Below are positions 1 to 7,735 of a stretch of DNA of 64,000 bases, one piece after another. This stretch comes from Flavobacterium sangjuense (GTDB taxonomy: Bacteria; Bacteroidota; Bacteroidia; Flavobacteriales; Flavobacteriaceae): NCBI RefSeq assembly GCF_004797125.1, contig NZ_CP038810.1, positions 806,001 through 870,000 on the forward strand. The letters run 5' to 3'. Under the pieces are notes generated by a model. It saw only the letters and a list, made by a program, of their open reading frames with translations. It had not been told where the DNA came from and did no database searches. A program made the translations under genes and the position numbers. Position 1 is the stretch's first letter. The number at the start of each line of letters is the position of its first letter.

Positions 1-1
1 T

Positions 2-583
2 TTTGAAGGTCATGGTCAACAGAAAACTTCAGAAACACAATTAACCATTGCTGGATTTGCCAATCAGGTTTTGGATTTTTTGAATGAAAATAAGATAGAG
101 AAAATAAATATTTTCGGTTATAGTATGGGTGGATATGTTGGACTTTACTTGGCCAAAAACCATCCGGAGAGAATCGAAAAATTATTCACTTTGGCCACAA
201 AATTGAATTGGACTATTGAAGGTTCACAGAAAGAAACTTCTTTTTTAAATCCCGAAATCATCAAAGAGAAAGTACCTAAATATGCAGCCGCTTTAGAGAA
301 ACTTCATGGGCAGAACTGGGAAAAGTTAATGTACAAAACTGCTGAAATGATGTTGGAACTAGGGAAATCTCCAGCTCTTAAAAATGATGATTTTGCTGTA
401 ATTACTACACCGACATTGATTGCTGTAGGTGATAAAGATGTGATGGTAAGCATTGAAGAAAGTAGTGCAGCCTATCGACAATTGCCAAACGGACAGTTTT
501 TAGTCTTACCCAATACGCAACATCCGATTGAAAGAGTATATAAAGTGGAATTGGCACATCAGATTAAAAACTATTTTAGTTGA
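2..583 (+). CDS. alpha/beta hydrolase, 5'-truncated by the window edge
   Basis: This is the C-terminal part of an alpha/beta-hydrolase-fold enzyme. The frame is open to the left edge, so the true start lies outside the window. A G-x-S-x-G nucleophile elbow (GYSMGG) is visible about 40 residues in. It is followed by a cap-like helical stretch, then VGDKD, which could carry the acidic residue, and a late His in TQHPIE that completes a plausible Ser-Asp-His triad. The substrate cannot be read from the sequence; esterase or small-ester/lactone hydrolase are both possible. The stop codon directly abuts the stop of the convergent mfd gene with no spacer. Confidence 0.85.
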   Translation, partial: FEGHGQQKTSETQLTIAGFANQVLDFLNENKIEKINIFGYSMGGYVGLYLAKNHPERIEKLFTLATKLNWTIEGSQKETSFLNPEIIKEKVPKYAAALEKLHGQNWEKLMYKTAEMMLELGKSPALKNDDFAVITTPTLIAVGDKDVMVSIEESSAAYRQLPNGQFLVLPNTQHPIERVYKVELAHQIKNYFS

Positions 584-3500
584 TTATTTCTTCATCATTT
601 CCATAAACTCTAATGCTTTGTTTATGGATTTTACGTTTTCGAAAGTGAGTAATAGACGCAATCCGTTTTTGGTTTCCTTCTCTTTCATTTTGCAGATGTT
701 TCCATGTTGCTGAACAAACTGAAGCATTTGTCTGAATTGCTTTGAATTATAATAATCCGATTGTTGGTCGCCCACAAAATAACCAATCAATTTGCCCTGC
801 TTCATGATGATTTTTTCAATTCCCATTTGCGTTGCAATCCATTTGATTCGGATGCTGTTCAAGAGTGCTTTTGCTTCTTTTGGCAATGCCCCAAAACGGT
901 CAATTAGTTTGGCTTCGTAGGCCAACAATCCAGCTTCATCTTTGATAGTTCCCAGTTCGTTATACAGATTTAAACGTTCTGTAATGTTGTTGATGTATTC
1001 ATCCGGGAACAGTAATTCGAAGTCGGTATCAATCTGCAATTCTTTTACATATTCTTTGGTATCGATATCATTTTCTGATTCATAAAGCTCTTTGAATTCA
1101 TTTTCTTTCAACTCTTCAATGGCTTCGTTCATGATTTTCTGATAGGTTTCAAAACCAATTTCATTGATGAAACCACTTTGCTCGCCACCCAATAAATCTC
1201 CGGCACCACGAATTTCCAAATCTTTCATCGCGATATTAAAACCACTTCCCAATTCGCTGAATTGTTCTAATGCCTGAATACGTTTTCGGGCATCATCCGT
1301 CATCACAGAATAAGGCGGACAAATAAAATAACAGAATGCTTTTTTATTGCTTCGACCAACGCGACCACGCATTTGATGCAAATCAGAAAGCCCAAAATTA
1401 TTAGCATTGTTGATGAAAATCGTATTCGCATTTGGCACATCCAATCCACTTTCGATAATTGTGGTTGCCACCAAAACATCGAATTCACCATTCATAAATC
1501 CTAGCATTAATTCTTCAAGTTTGTTGCCTTCCATTTGGCCGTGACCGATTCCGACACGAGCATCGGGAACCAATCGTTGAATCATTCCGGCAATTTCTTT
1601 GATGTTTTCGATTCGATTATTGATAAAGAAAACCTGTCCGTTTCTTTGAATTTCATACGAAACCGCATCACGAATCAACTCTTCACTAAAACCAACAACC
1701 TTTGATTCTATCGGATACCGATTTGGCGGAGCTGTAGTAATTACCGATAAATCCCGAGCTGCCATCAATGAAAATTGCAAGGTTCTCGGAATTGGCGTTG
1801 CGGTTAAAGTTAAAGTATCAACATTCGCTGCAATGGTTTTCAGTTTGTCTTTTACGTTGACGCCAAACTTTTGTTCTTCGTCAACAATCAGCAAACCTAA
1901 ATCTTTAAAGACTACATTTTTATTCACCAATTGATGTGTGCCAATAAGAATATCCAATTTCCCCGAAGCCAAATCTTCTATGGTTTTTGCTTTCTGTTTG
2001 GCGGTTCGGAAACGGTTGAGGTAACCAATATTGACAGGCATATCTTTTAACCTTTCGGTAAAAGTTCGGTAATGTTGGTACGCCAAAATTGTAGTCGGAA
2101 CCAAAATCGCGACTTGTTTACTATTGTCAACAGCCTTAAAAGCGGCACGAATAGCGACTTCTGTTTTCCCGAAACCAACATCGCCACAAACCAATCGGTC
2201 CATCGGGCGGTCTTTTTCCATGTCGGCTTTGACGTCTTGTGTGGCCGTAATTTGGTCTGGTGTATCTTCGTAAATGAATGAACTTTCTAATTCTTTCTGT
2301 AAATAACTGTCAGGTGCGCAGGCAAACCCTTTTTCCAAACGGCGCTTTGCATATAGCTGAATTAAGTTAAAAGCAATGTGTTTGACACGCGCTTTGGTTT
2401 TTTGTTTTAAGGTTTTCCAGGCATTCGAACCAAGCTTGTAAATCTTTGGTGGCGTTCCGTCTTTTCCGGTGTATTTCGAAATTTTGTGCAGCGAATGAAT
2501 GCTCACATACACGATGTCATTATCGGCGTAAGCGAGTTTTATTGCTTCCTGTGTTTTGCCTTCGACCTGAATTTTCTGCAAGCCACCAAACTTTCCTATT
2601 CCATGATCGATGTGAGTTACATAATCGCCAACAGATAATGAATTCAGTTCTTTTAGCGTAAGTGTTTGCTTTTTAGAATAGCCATTTTTGATGTTGAATT
2701 TGTGATAACGTTCAAAAATCTGATGGTCAGTATAGCAGGCAATTTGGTTTTCTTCGTCAATGAAACCTTGGTACAAAGAAGCTACAATTGTATGGTATTG
2801 TTTGCGGATATTCTCGTGGTTTTCTTCATCAATGCTTTCAAAAATATCATGAAAACGATTGGCTTGCCCTTCATTCGAACAGAACAAATAATTGGTATAA
2901 CCATTAAAATGATTGTCGCTCAAATTGTTCAATAACAAATCAAATTGTTTGTTGAAAGATGGCTGAGGTTGTATGTGGAATTCAAAAGATTTGGTCGTTT
3001 GGAACAACGGTTTGTTCGATAATTCAATGATAGAAAAATCCAAAGCCTTGCGTAAAAAACCTTCCTGATTCAGGAATAAATGTTTGGGTTCAGCGTGTTT
3101 GACGTCTTTCGAAAGTTTGTCAAAAGTTTCTATCGCTTTGCCAAAAAGTTTGTCTAATTGTGAAGTCAGGAACTCTGTGTTTTCAATACATAAAACAGTT
3201 TTGTCGCTGATATAATCTAAAAAGCTTTCGCGATTTTCCTGAACGAATTTATTTTCCAGATTTGGGATAATCGTAATCTTGGTTTGTTTTTCGAGTGAAA
3301 GCTGCGTTTCGACATCAAAGGTTCGGATACTGTCAACTTCATTTCCAAAAAACTCAATACGATACGGATTGTCATTGGAAAAAGAAAACACATCTAGGAT
3401 TCCGCCACGAACAGAAAATTCTCCTGGTTCGGTAATAAAATCGACACGTTTGAATTCGTATTCAAACAACACTTCGTTGATAAAATCGATGGTAACCGTT

Positions 3501-3946
3501 TCGCCAACAGCAATTTTCAAGGTGTTTTTTTCGAGTTCTTTTCGGGTAACTACTTTTTCAAAAAGCGCTTCGGGATACGTAACAATAACGGCTGGTTTCT
3601 TTCTCGAATTGATTCGGTTTAAAACTTCGGAACGCAATAAAACATTAGCGTTGTCGGTTTCTTCAATTTGGTATGGACGACGATAGGAACTTGGATAAAA
3701 CAACACATCATTGGCACCAATCATTTGTTCCAAATCGTTTAAATAATAGGCCGCTTCTTCTTTTTCGTTAAAAATTAACAGAAACGGTTTGTCGCTTTGC
3801 TTAAAAATAGCCTGAAATACAAACGAGAAAGACGAGCCCAAAAGTCCTTTTAACTGAATTTTGGTCAAAGGATTTTCGAGTACATCCGTTATTTGTTTGA
3901 CTTTCGTCGAATGGAGATAACCGTTATATAATGAAGTTAAACTCAA
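584..3946 (-). CDS. mfd: Transcription-repair coupling factor Mfd
   Basis: Mfd is an ATP-dependent DNA translocase that removes RNA polymerase stalled at lesions and recruits UvrA. The 1120 residues match the family's usual size. In order there are a UvrB-like N-terminal module, an RNA-polymerase-interacting CarD-like segment (GDYVTHIDHGIGKFGG, near residue 450), the helicase core with Walker A GDVGFGKTE near residue 590, a DEEQ box followed by KFGV, TATPIPRT, the RecG/Mfd TRG-like motif region (MRGRVGRS), and a C-terminal TRCF domain. The best start is TTG at 3944-3946, because the next in-frame ATG would remove about 75 N-terminal residues. It lies 3 bases after the lipoprotein gene at 3950-4543 and is probably co-transcribed with it. 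Confidence 0.97.
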   Translation of the reverse strand: MSLTSLYNGYLHSTKVKQITDVLENPLTKIQLKGLLGSSFSFVFQAIFKQSDKPFLLIFNEKEEAAYYLNDLEQMIGANDVLFYPSSYRRPYQIEETDNANVLLRSEVLNRINSRKKPAVIVTYPEALFEKVVTRKELEKNTLKIAVGETVTIDFINEVLFEYEFKRVDFITEPGEFSVRGGILDVFSFSNDNPYRIEFFGNEVDSIRTFDVETQLSLEKQTKITIIPNLENKFVQENRESFLDYISDKTVLCIENTEFLTSQLDKLFGKAIETFDKLSKDVKHAEPKHLFLNQEGFLRKALDFSIIELSNKPLFQTTKSFEFHIQPQPSFNKQFDLLLNNLSDNHFNGYTNYLFCSNEGQANRFHDIFESIDEENHENIRKQYHTIVASLYQGFIDEENQIACYTDHQIFERYHKFNIKNGYSKKQTLTLKELNSLSVGDYVTHIDHGIGKFGGLQKIQVEGKTQEAIKLAYADNDIVYVSIHSLHKISKYTGKDGTPPKIYKLGSNAWKTLKQKTKARVKHIAFNLIQLYAKRRLEKGFACAPDSYLQKELESSFIYEDTPDQITATQDVKADMEKDRPMDRLVCGDVGFGKTEVAIRAAFKAVDNSKQVAILVPTTILAYQHYRTFTERLKDMPVNIGYLNRFRTAKQKAKTIEDLASGKLDILIGTHQLVNKNVVFKDLGLLIVDEEQKFGVNVKDKLKTIAANVDTLTLTATPIPRTLQFSLMAARDLSVITTAPPNRYPIESKVVGFSEELIRDAVSYEIQRNGQVFFINNRIENIKEIAGMIQRLVPDARVGIGHGQMEGNKLEELMLGFMNGEFDVLVATTIIESGLDVPNANTIFINNANNFGLSDLHQMRGRVGRSNKKAFCYFICPPYSVMTDDARKRIQALEQFSELGSGFNIAMKDLEIRGAGDLLGGEQSGFINEIGFETYQKIMNEAIEELKENEFKELYESENDIDTKEYVKELQIDTDFELLFPDEYINNITERLNLYNELGTIKDEAGLLAYEAKLIDRFGALPKEAKALLNSIRIKWIATQMGIEKIIMKQGKLIGYFVGDQQSDYYNSKQFRQMLQFVQQHGNICKMKEKETKNGLRLLLTFENVKSINKALEFMEMMKK

Positions 3947-3949
3947 AAC

Positions 3950-4543
3950 TTATTTTATAATTTTTGGAACAGGATTGGTCGGAACCGCTCTGGCAGTATC
4001 TAACATTCGTAACATATCGCCTTCGCCATCTTCTGTTTTGATTTCGCTTTTACGCTTGATTTCGTCCAATTGCCATTGCATAGACGCCACTTCGGTATTA
4101 ATTTCCTGAACTAATTGTACAATCTTTTGATCGGGAATCTGATTCAGATGAATGTATAAATTTATAGCATTGACTTTGGTCGTAAGAACGGCAATTCGGC
4201 TTTTTACTTCCGGGATACTATATTTAATGGGTATGTTGATGTTTAATTCAGCCGCTCTTTTAGAAAGCGTTTTGGCTTTTTGCTGAAAAGCACCAATACT
4301 GCTTTTTGGTTTTTGTCCTAACTCATTTAGAAACACGCGCCATTCTGCCCAATTGGTTGTCAGCTCTCTTGAAGTTTGGTTTAAAGGTTGTGAATTAAAG
4401 TTCCAACCTTTATTGATATTGGAAAATATAACTTCTCTTTTCTGCGTTTCTTTTTCCTGTTGCAAGGCACGAACTTTTGGATCTTCCTGGCAGGAAGAAA
4501 GCAATACCAATATCAATAGTAATGAAGAAAAAGATAATTTCAT
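3950..4543 (-). CDS. Putative lipoprotein, function unknown
   Basis: This 197-residue protein has a type II signal peptide ending in the lipobox LLSSC (Cys18), so it should be a lipid-anchored envelope protein. The rest is charged and mainly helical, with likely amphipathic helices around residues 75-160 and no cysteine or catalytic motif that I recognise. The C-terminus ends in a Pro/Lys-rich tail. It lies only 3 bases upstream of mfd on the same strand, so the two are probably one transcript. I see no reason in the sequence for a functional link to repair. The family is not recognised. Confidence 0.8.
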   Translation of the reverse strand: MKLSFSSLLLILVLLSSCQEDPKVRALQQEKETQKREVIFSNINKGWNFNSQPLNQTSRELTTNWAEWRVFLNELGQKPKSSIGAFQQKAKTLSKRAAELNINIPIKYSIPEVKSRIAVLTTKVNAINLYIHLNQIPDQKIVQLVQEINTEVASMQWQLDEIKRKSEIKTEDGEGDMLRMLDTARAVPTNPVPKIIK

Positions 4544-4561
4544 GGGTAGGCGTTAAAGACA

Positions 4562-4577
4562 CAAAGGTACAAAGGTA
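4562..4577 (-). promoter_or_regulatory. Tandem duplicated -7 element upstream of the lipoprotein-mfd operon
   Basis: On the minus strand the octamer TACCTTTG occurs twice with no spacer, at 4570-4577 and 4562-4569. Both copies match the Bacteroidota -7 consensus TAnnTTTG. They lie 19-34 bases upstream of the lipoprotein start codon, a sensible distance. No good TTTG -33 element was found at the expected spacing. The duplication could give two start sites 8 bases apart, or could simply be a short octamer repeat. Confidence 0.5.
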
Positions 4578-4669
4578 AAAGGAAACTTCAGTATGAAGTA
4601 GTTAAAGGGATTATAATTTTATTAAAAAGAAAACAGCCTTTTTACAGAAGTTACATTTCCCAAAAAAGG

Positions 4670-4677
4670 TATCTTTG
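4670..4677 (+). promoter_or_regulatory. -7 promoter element of the threonine dehydrogenase gene
   Basis: TATCTTTG matches the Bacteroidota TAnnTTTG element and lies 25 bases upstream of the ATG at 4703. No clear TTTG is seen 17-23 bases further upstream, so only the -7 half is supported. Confidence 0.5.
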
Positions 4678-4702
4678 CTGTATAAACAAACAACACTACT
4701 AC

Positions 4703-5641
4703 ATGAGTACAAAAATCCTAATCATTGGCGCTTGCGGACAAATCGGAACCGAGCTTACCCAAAAGCTGAGAAGCATTTATGGCAATGACAATGTCATTGC
4801 TTCCGATATCAGAAAACTGAATAATGACATAGTTAACAACGGTATTTTCGAAGTTGTCAATGCTTTAGATTACAATCAAATTGAGCATTTAATTGAGCAA
4901 TATCAAATTACAGATGTTTATCTGATGGCAGCTTTGCTATCGGCAACGGCAGAAAAAAATCCTGCATTTGCATGGGATTTGAATATGAATTCGTTGTTTC
5001 ACGTTTTGAATCTGGCGAAAGCCAAAAAAATAAAAAAGATATTCTGGCCCTCGAGTATTGCTGTTTTTGGACCAACAACTCCACGACATAATACGCCACA
5101 ATATACCATTATGGAACCGACAACTGTTTATGGAATCAGTAAACAAACTGGTGAAAGATGGTGTGAATATTACCATAATATTTATGGTGTTGATGTACGC
5201 AGCATTCGGTATCCAGGCTTGATAAGTTGGTCAACGGAGCCTGGTGGCGGAACGACAGATTATGCGGTTGATATTTATCACAAAGCGTTGAAAGATGGGA
5301 AGTATGAATGTTTTCTTTCGGAAGATACAGCTTTGCCAATGATGTATATGGATGATGCGATTAGAGCTACGGTAGAAATTATGCAGGCATCAAGTGAACA
5401 AATCAAGATTCGTTCTTCTTATAATTTGTCCGGGATAAGTTTTACACCAGCTGAAATCGCAACTGAGATTAAGAAACACATTCCGGATTTTACAATTTCA
5501 TACAAACCTGATTTCCGTCAGAAGATTGCAGACAGTTGGCCGGCTTCAATTGATGATAGCAGTGCAAGAGAAGACTGGAATTGGAAGCACGAATTTGATT
5601 TAGCTTCGATGACTCAGGAAATGTTAGACCATTTGAAATAA
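4703..5641 (+). CDS. tdh: L-threonine 3-dehydrogenase, short-chain (epimerase-like) type
   Basis: This enzyme probably oxidises L-threonine with NAD+ to 2-amino-3-ketobutyrate, the first step of threonine breakdown to glycine and acetyl-CoA. Its 312 residues form an extended short-chain (UDP-galactose-epimerase-like) fold. The NAD-binding glycine motif GACGQIG is at residues 9-15. Ser117/Ser118 are in WPSS, and the catalytic pair Y143xxxK147 is in YGISK. This type is unrelated to the zinc-dependent Tdh of E. coli; a well-studied 312-residue homologue comes from Flavobacterium frigidimaris. No kbl (2-amino-3-ketobutyrate ligase) gene lies beside it. It appears to be a single-gene unit with a promoter-like box upstream and a strong hairpin terminator directly downstream. 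A generic NDP-sugar epimerase is the less likely alternative. Confidence 0.88.
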   Translation: MSTKILIIGACGQIGTELTQKLRSIYGNDNVIASDIRKLNNDIVNNGIFEVVNALDYNQIEHLIEQYQITDVYLMAALLSATAEKNPAFAWDLNMNSLFHVLNLAKAKKIKKIFWPSSIAVFGPTTPRHNTPQYTIMEPTTVYGISKQTGERWCEYYHNIYGVDVRSIRYPGLISWSTEPGGGTTDYAVDIYHKALKDGKYECFLSEDTALPMMYMDDAIRATVEIMQASSEQIKIRSSYNLSGISFTPAEIATEIKKHIPDFTISYKPDFRQKIADSWPASIDDSSAREDWNWKHEFDLASMTQEMLDHLK

Positions 5642-5644
5642 ACA

Positions 5645-5677
5645 AAAAACGCTACCCAAAATTGGAGTAGCGTTTTT
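5645..5677. terminator. Bidirectional hairpin terminator
   Basis: A perfect 11-bp stem (AAAAACGCTAC paired with GTAGCGTTTTT) encloses an 11-base loop that can itself pair CCAA with TTGG. There is a T-run on the right and an A-run on the left, so it can end transcription from tdh on the plus strand and from the globin-like gene on the minus strand. It fills the gap between the two convergent units. Confidence 0.88.
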
Positions 5678-5704
5678 CACTAAACAAAACAAAAACCATA
5701 TTTC

Positions 5705-6295
5705 TTATTGAACAATAGGATCTCTTAACGATTCTAAAACGGCAACGATATCTGCATAAAGTTGGGTATCAGCTGCAACACCATTTTGCACAGCTGCTGC
5801 ACCAACATAACCTTCAAATTTTGTGTAGTTAGCATCGGTTGAAGTAGTTCCCATTCTTGGATTCATAGCCGGATTGTGAGCCGATACCATATCCAAACCT
5901 GAATAAGTGTTTACAGCGTTTGTACCACCGGTGTTGAAAGAGAAAAAGTCGGTTAGATTATCAACCAGTATAGCCAAATTAGTAGTATTTCCGGCAGTTA
6001 CTTCTCCTAATAACGGGGCAAAGTGTGCGCTTAAATTACCCGAAGCGCCTGCTTGTACGTCAGCTACGATTAAACCAACGGTTGAGTTTACCACTTTTCT
6101 GTAAGCCAAACGTCCGGCTTCAATTGTTACTGCCGGATCAGAACTGTCCGGATCATCAACCAATGTTGAACCTCCTAATCTTTCATAGATAGAGGCTGGT
6201 GCAGGAGGAGTATCATCACTATCGCTACTGCACGATGTGAAAGTAAAACCTCCAATTACTAATGCACATAGTGCAAATTTTGAATTCTTTGTCAT
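5705..6295 (-). CDS. Exported truncated-globin-like lipoprotein
   Basis: This 196-residue protein has a signal peptide with lipobox FTSC (Cys22) and then an acidic Ser/Asp linker. The remainder resembles a group 1 truncated haemoglobin. SIYERLGG (residues 35-42) matches the family's N-terminal helix. YSGLDMVSAH at 131-140 matches the stretch carrying the proximal haem ligand, making His140 the candidate. The C-terminal FEGYVGAAA and YADIVAVLESLRDPIV match helices G and H. The segment between residues 45 and 110 is divergent. Truncated globins are normally cytoplasmic, so a lipid-anchored, exported form is unusual. Possible roles are haem, oxygen or NO binding at the cell surface; none is proven. 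It follows the membrane-protein gene at 6307-6741 after 11 bases and probably shares its transcript. Confidence 0.65.
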   Translation of the reverse strand: MTKNSKFALCALVIGGFTFTSCSSDSDDTPPAPASIYERLGGSTLVDDPDSSDPAVTIEAGRLAYRKVVNSTVGLIVADVQAGASGNLSAHFAPLLGEVTAGNTTNLAILVDNLTDFFSFNTGGTNAVNTYSGLDMVSAHNPAMNPRMGTTSTDANYTKFEGYVGAAAVQNGVAADTQLYADIVAVLESLRDPIVQ

Positions 6296-6306
6296 AGTTT
6301 TTATAT

Positions 6307-6741
6307 TTAAGATTTATTGAAAATTCCTTGTATGAACTTGGTAAACTTATAGCTCATGCCATCTTTCTTTATCACGGGACAAACTTGTTTGTTGGCTAGA
6401 CCTTCCGGCAATACAAAACGTTCTGCTTTATAATTTCCTTTAGTCATTAATTCATTGTAAACTTTTTTGGAGTCGGCTATGCGGTTATCGTGAAAATAGA
6501 CAACGACATTTCTTTTTACGATGATGTCACTTTTTACGCCGGCAATACTGTGTAATTTTTGCTTGATTTCAATAGTGCTTAACGAATCAAAAGGTTTGTC
6601 GAAATCTATTCGGCTCACTTGTATTGTAGCATTTTCGATAGGTCTTGCATTAGCAATGTGGTACACCAGTATCACAAACATCAAAAGGAAAAATCCTAAT
6701 ATGCTTAGTAATGCGATTTTTATTTTCTTATTAATTTTCAT
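6307..6741 (-). CDS. Single-pass membrane protein, function unknown
   Basis: The 144 residues begin with a basic N-terminus and one strong transmembrane helix (about residues 8-30), followed by a soluble domain of about 110 residues. The alternation of strands and helices in residues 40-100 (IEIKQKLHSIAGV, then VVVYFHD, then KKVYNEL) loosely resembles a ferredoxin-like or heavy-metal-associated fold. The metal-binding CxxC is absent and only one Cys is present. It lies 11 bases upstream of the globin-like lipoprotein and is probably co-transcribed, so a shared role at the envelope is an inference from position. The family is not recognised. Confidence 0.7.
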   Translation of the reverse strand: MKINKKIKIALLSILGFFLLMFVILVYHIANARPIENATIQVSRIDFDKPFDSLSTIEIKQKLHSIAGVKSDIIVKRNVVVYFHDNRIADSKKVYNELMTKGNYKAERFVLPEGLANKQVCPVIKKDGMSYKFTKFIQGIFNKS

Positions 6742-6837
6742 GATGTTTCTTTTTGTTTGTAAATTGATTTACGTTAAAAGAACAGTTTTGGTTTTTTACA
6801 GTGAAAAAAAACAGAAAAGGAGAATGATTATGAATCG

Positions 6838-6871
6838 AAAAGCGCTGCTTTTGACACGAAGCAGCGCTTTT
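6838..6871. terminator. Strong bidirectional hairpin terminator
   Basis: A perfect 13-bp stem, AAAAGCGCTGCTT with AAGCAGCGCTTTT, surrounds an 8-base loop and has A/T runs on both sides. On the minus strand it lies directly after the 35-codon gene at 6928-7035, which supports that gene being transcribed. It separates that transcript from the membrane-protein/globin pair to the left. Confidence 0.85.
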
Positions 6872-6927
6872 CTTTCCAACCAAAACTAACCAAAACATCT
6901 TAAGTAATTTAAGCGCAACTATTTGTT

Positions 6928-7035
6928 TTAAACCGGAGCAAACAGGGTTAAATAAAAAACAAGAAATAACACCGCAAGCATTGCTATAAAAGCAGTGGTT
7001 CCAAATAATTTATTAATTTTTTTGTTGATATCCAT
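6928..7035 (-). CDS. Small membrane peptide of 35 residues
   Basis: This short open frame starts with ATG and encodes a typical small membrane protein: a basic N-terminus (MDINKKINKLFG) followed by one long hydrophobic helix (FIAMLAVLFLVFYLTLF) and a short tail. Reading downstream on its own strand, it is followed after 56 bases by a very strong terminator hairpin. Upstream, 71 bases separate it from the end of the NTF2-like gene, so it may be the tail gene of that transcript. Flavobacterial genomes contain many such unannotated peptides; the role is unknown. The composition suits a real membrane peptide, but so short a frame could arise by chance. Confidence 0.55.
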   Translation of the reverse strand: MDINKKINKLFGTTAFIAMLAVLFLVFYLTLFAPV

Positions 7036-7106
7036 AATCGTAGAATTTGGGGTTCTTAACTCAATTACGAGAAAAGAAAGATTATGGTTTTCCGAAACTA
7101 AAAGTT

Positions 7107-7610
7107 TTACTTTTTCTTGTTTTTCAAATTGCTAAGTAAAGCGTCTTCAATTGGAGATTTTATTTTTATGATTTCGTCAGTGCTGTCATTTGGAATAGTC
7201 ATCGACAGTACGTAGTGTTTTATTTTCCACTGGTTATTTACAAAGACAAGTACTCCCGAACCGCGACAGATTTTCATTCGGGTATCGAGTAATTCATTAA
7301 ACCAGGCTATTTTTTTGTCTTGGCTAAAGTAGATATGTCTTTCTAAAGCGGTAAAACTCCATGCTTTTCCTTTATCAAAATGAGGTTTGGCATACGCCTG
7401 AAAAGCAGATTTGGTCCAGTTTTCTGTAGCGTCAGTTCCGATAAAGACAGCATCATCCGTTAAGGCATCAAAGTAATTATTGTAGTTAGCTTCAGCAGCA
7501 GCCTTGTGCCAGCCATCAAGCGTCATATTAATTTGTGCCTTGAGGTTATCCTGCGCATTGACATTGGTAACCCAAAATGGGAATAGTATAAAAAGAAGTA
7601 TTTTTTTCAT
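7107..7610 (-). CDS. Secreted NTF2/SnoaL-like protein
   Basis: I chose ATG at 7610 because it gives a clean signal peptide (MKKILLFILFPF...NAQ, cleavage near residue 20); an in-frame ATG 10 codons further upstream gives a less typical N-terminus. The mature protein of about 147 residues reads as an NTF2-like (SnoaL_3 / DUF4440-type) cone-shaped domain: an initial helix LDGWHKAAAEANYNNYFDALTDDAVFIGTD, a central helix, and terminal strands ending in GSGVLVFVNNQWKIKHYVLS. Proteins of this family bind small hydrophobic ligands or act as enzymes, and no specific substrate can be deduced. The C-terminus is lysine-rich. It is divergent from the L,D-transpeptidase gene across a 125-base gap. Confidence 0.75.
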   Translation of the reverse strand: MKKILLFILFPFWVTNVNAQDNLKAQINMTLDGWHKAAAEANYNNYFDALTDDAVFIGTDATENWTKSAFQAYAKPHFDKGKAWSFTALERHIYFSQDKKIAWFNELLDTRMKICRGSGVLVFVNNQWKIKHYVLSMTIPNDSTDEIIKIKSPIEDALLSNLKNKKK

Positions 7611-7735
7611 AAGGATTGCCTTATTGGTTTTGTTTATCATTGTAATTCGAAAACTGTGAAGTAAATATAGTATTTACGATTGTCATACTATGCTGTTAGT
7701 TTTTGTATTTTTATAAAATGAATAAACAAAAGTAA

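Noticed and set aside
3279..3686. A 135-codon plus-strand frame antisense to mfd
   Set aside because: The mfd protein is intact across this stretch, and the frame shows only serine-rich low-information sequence.
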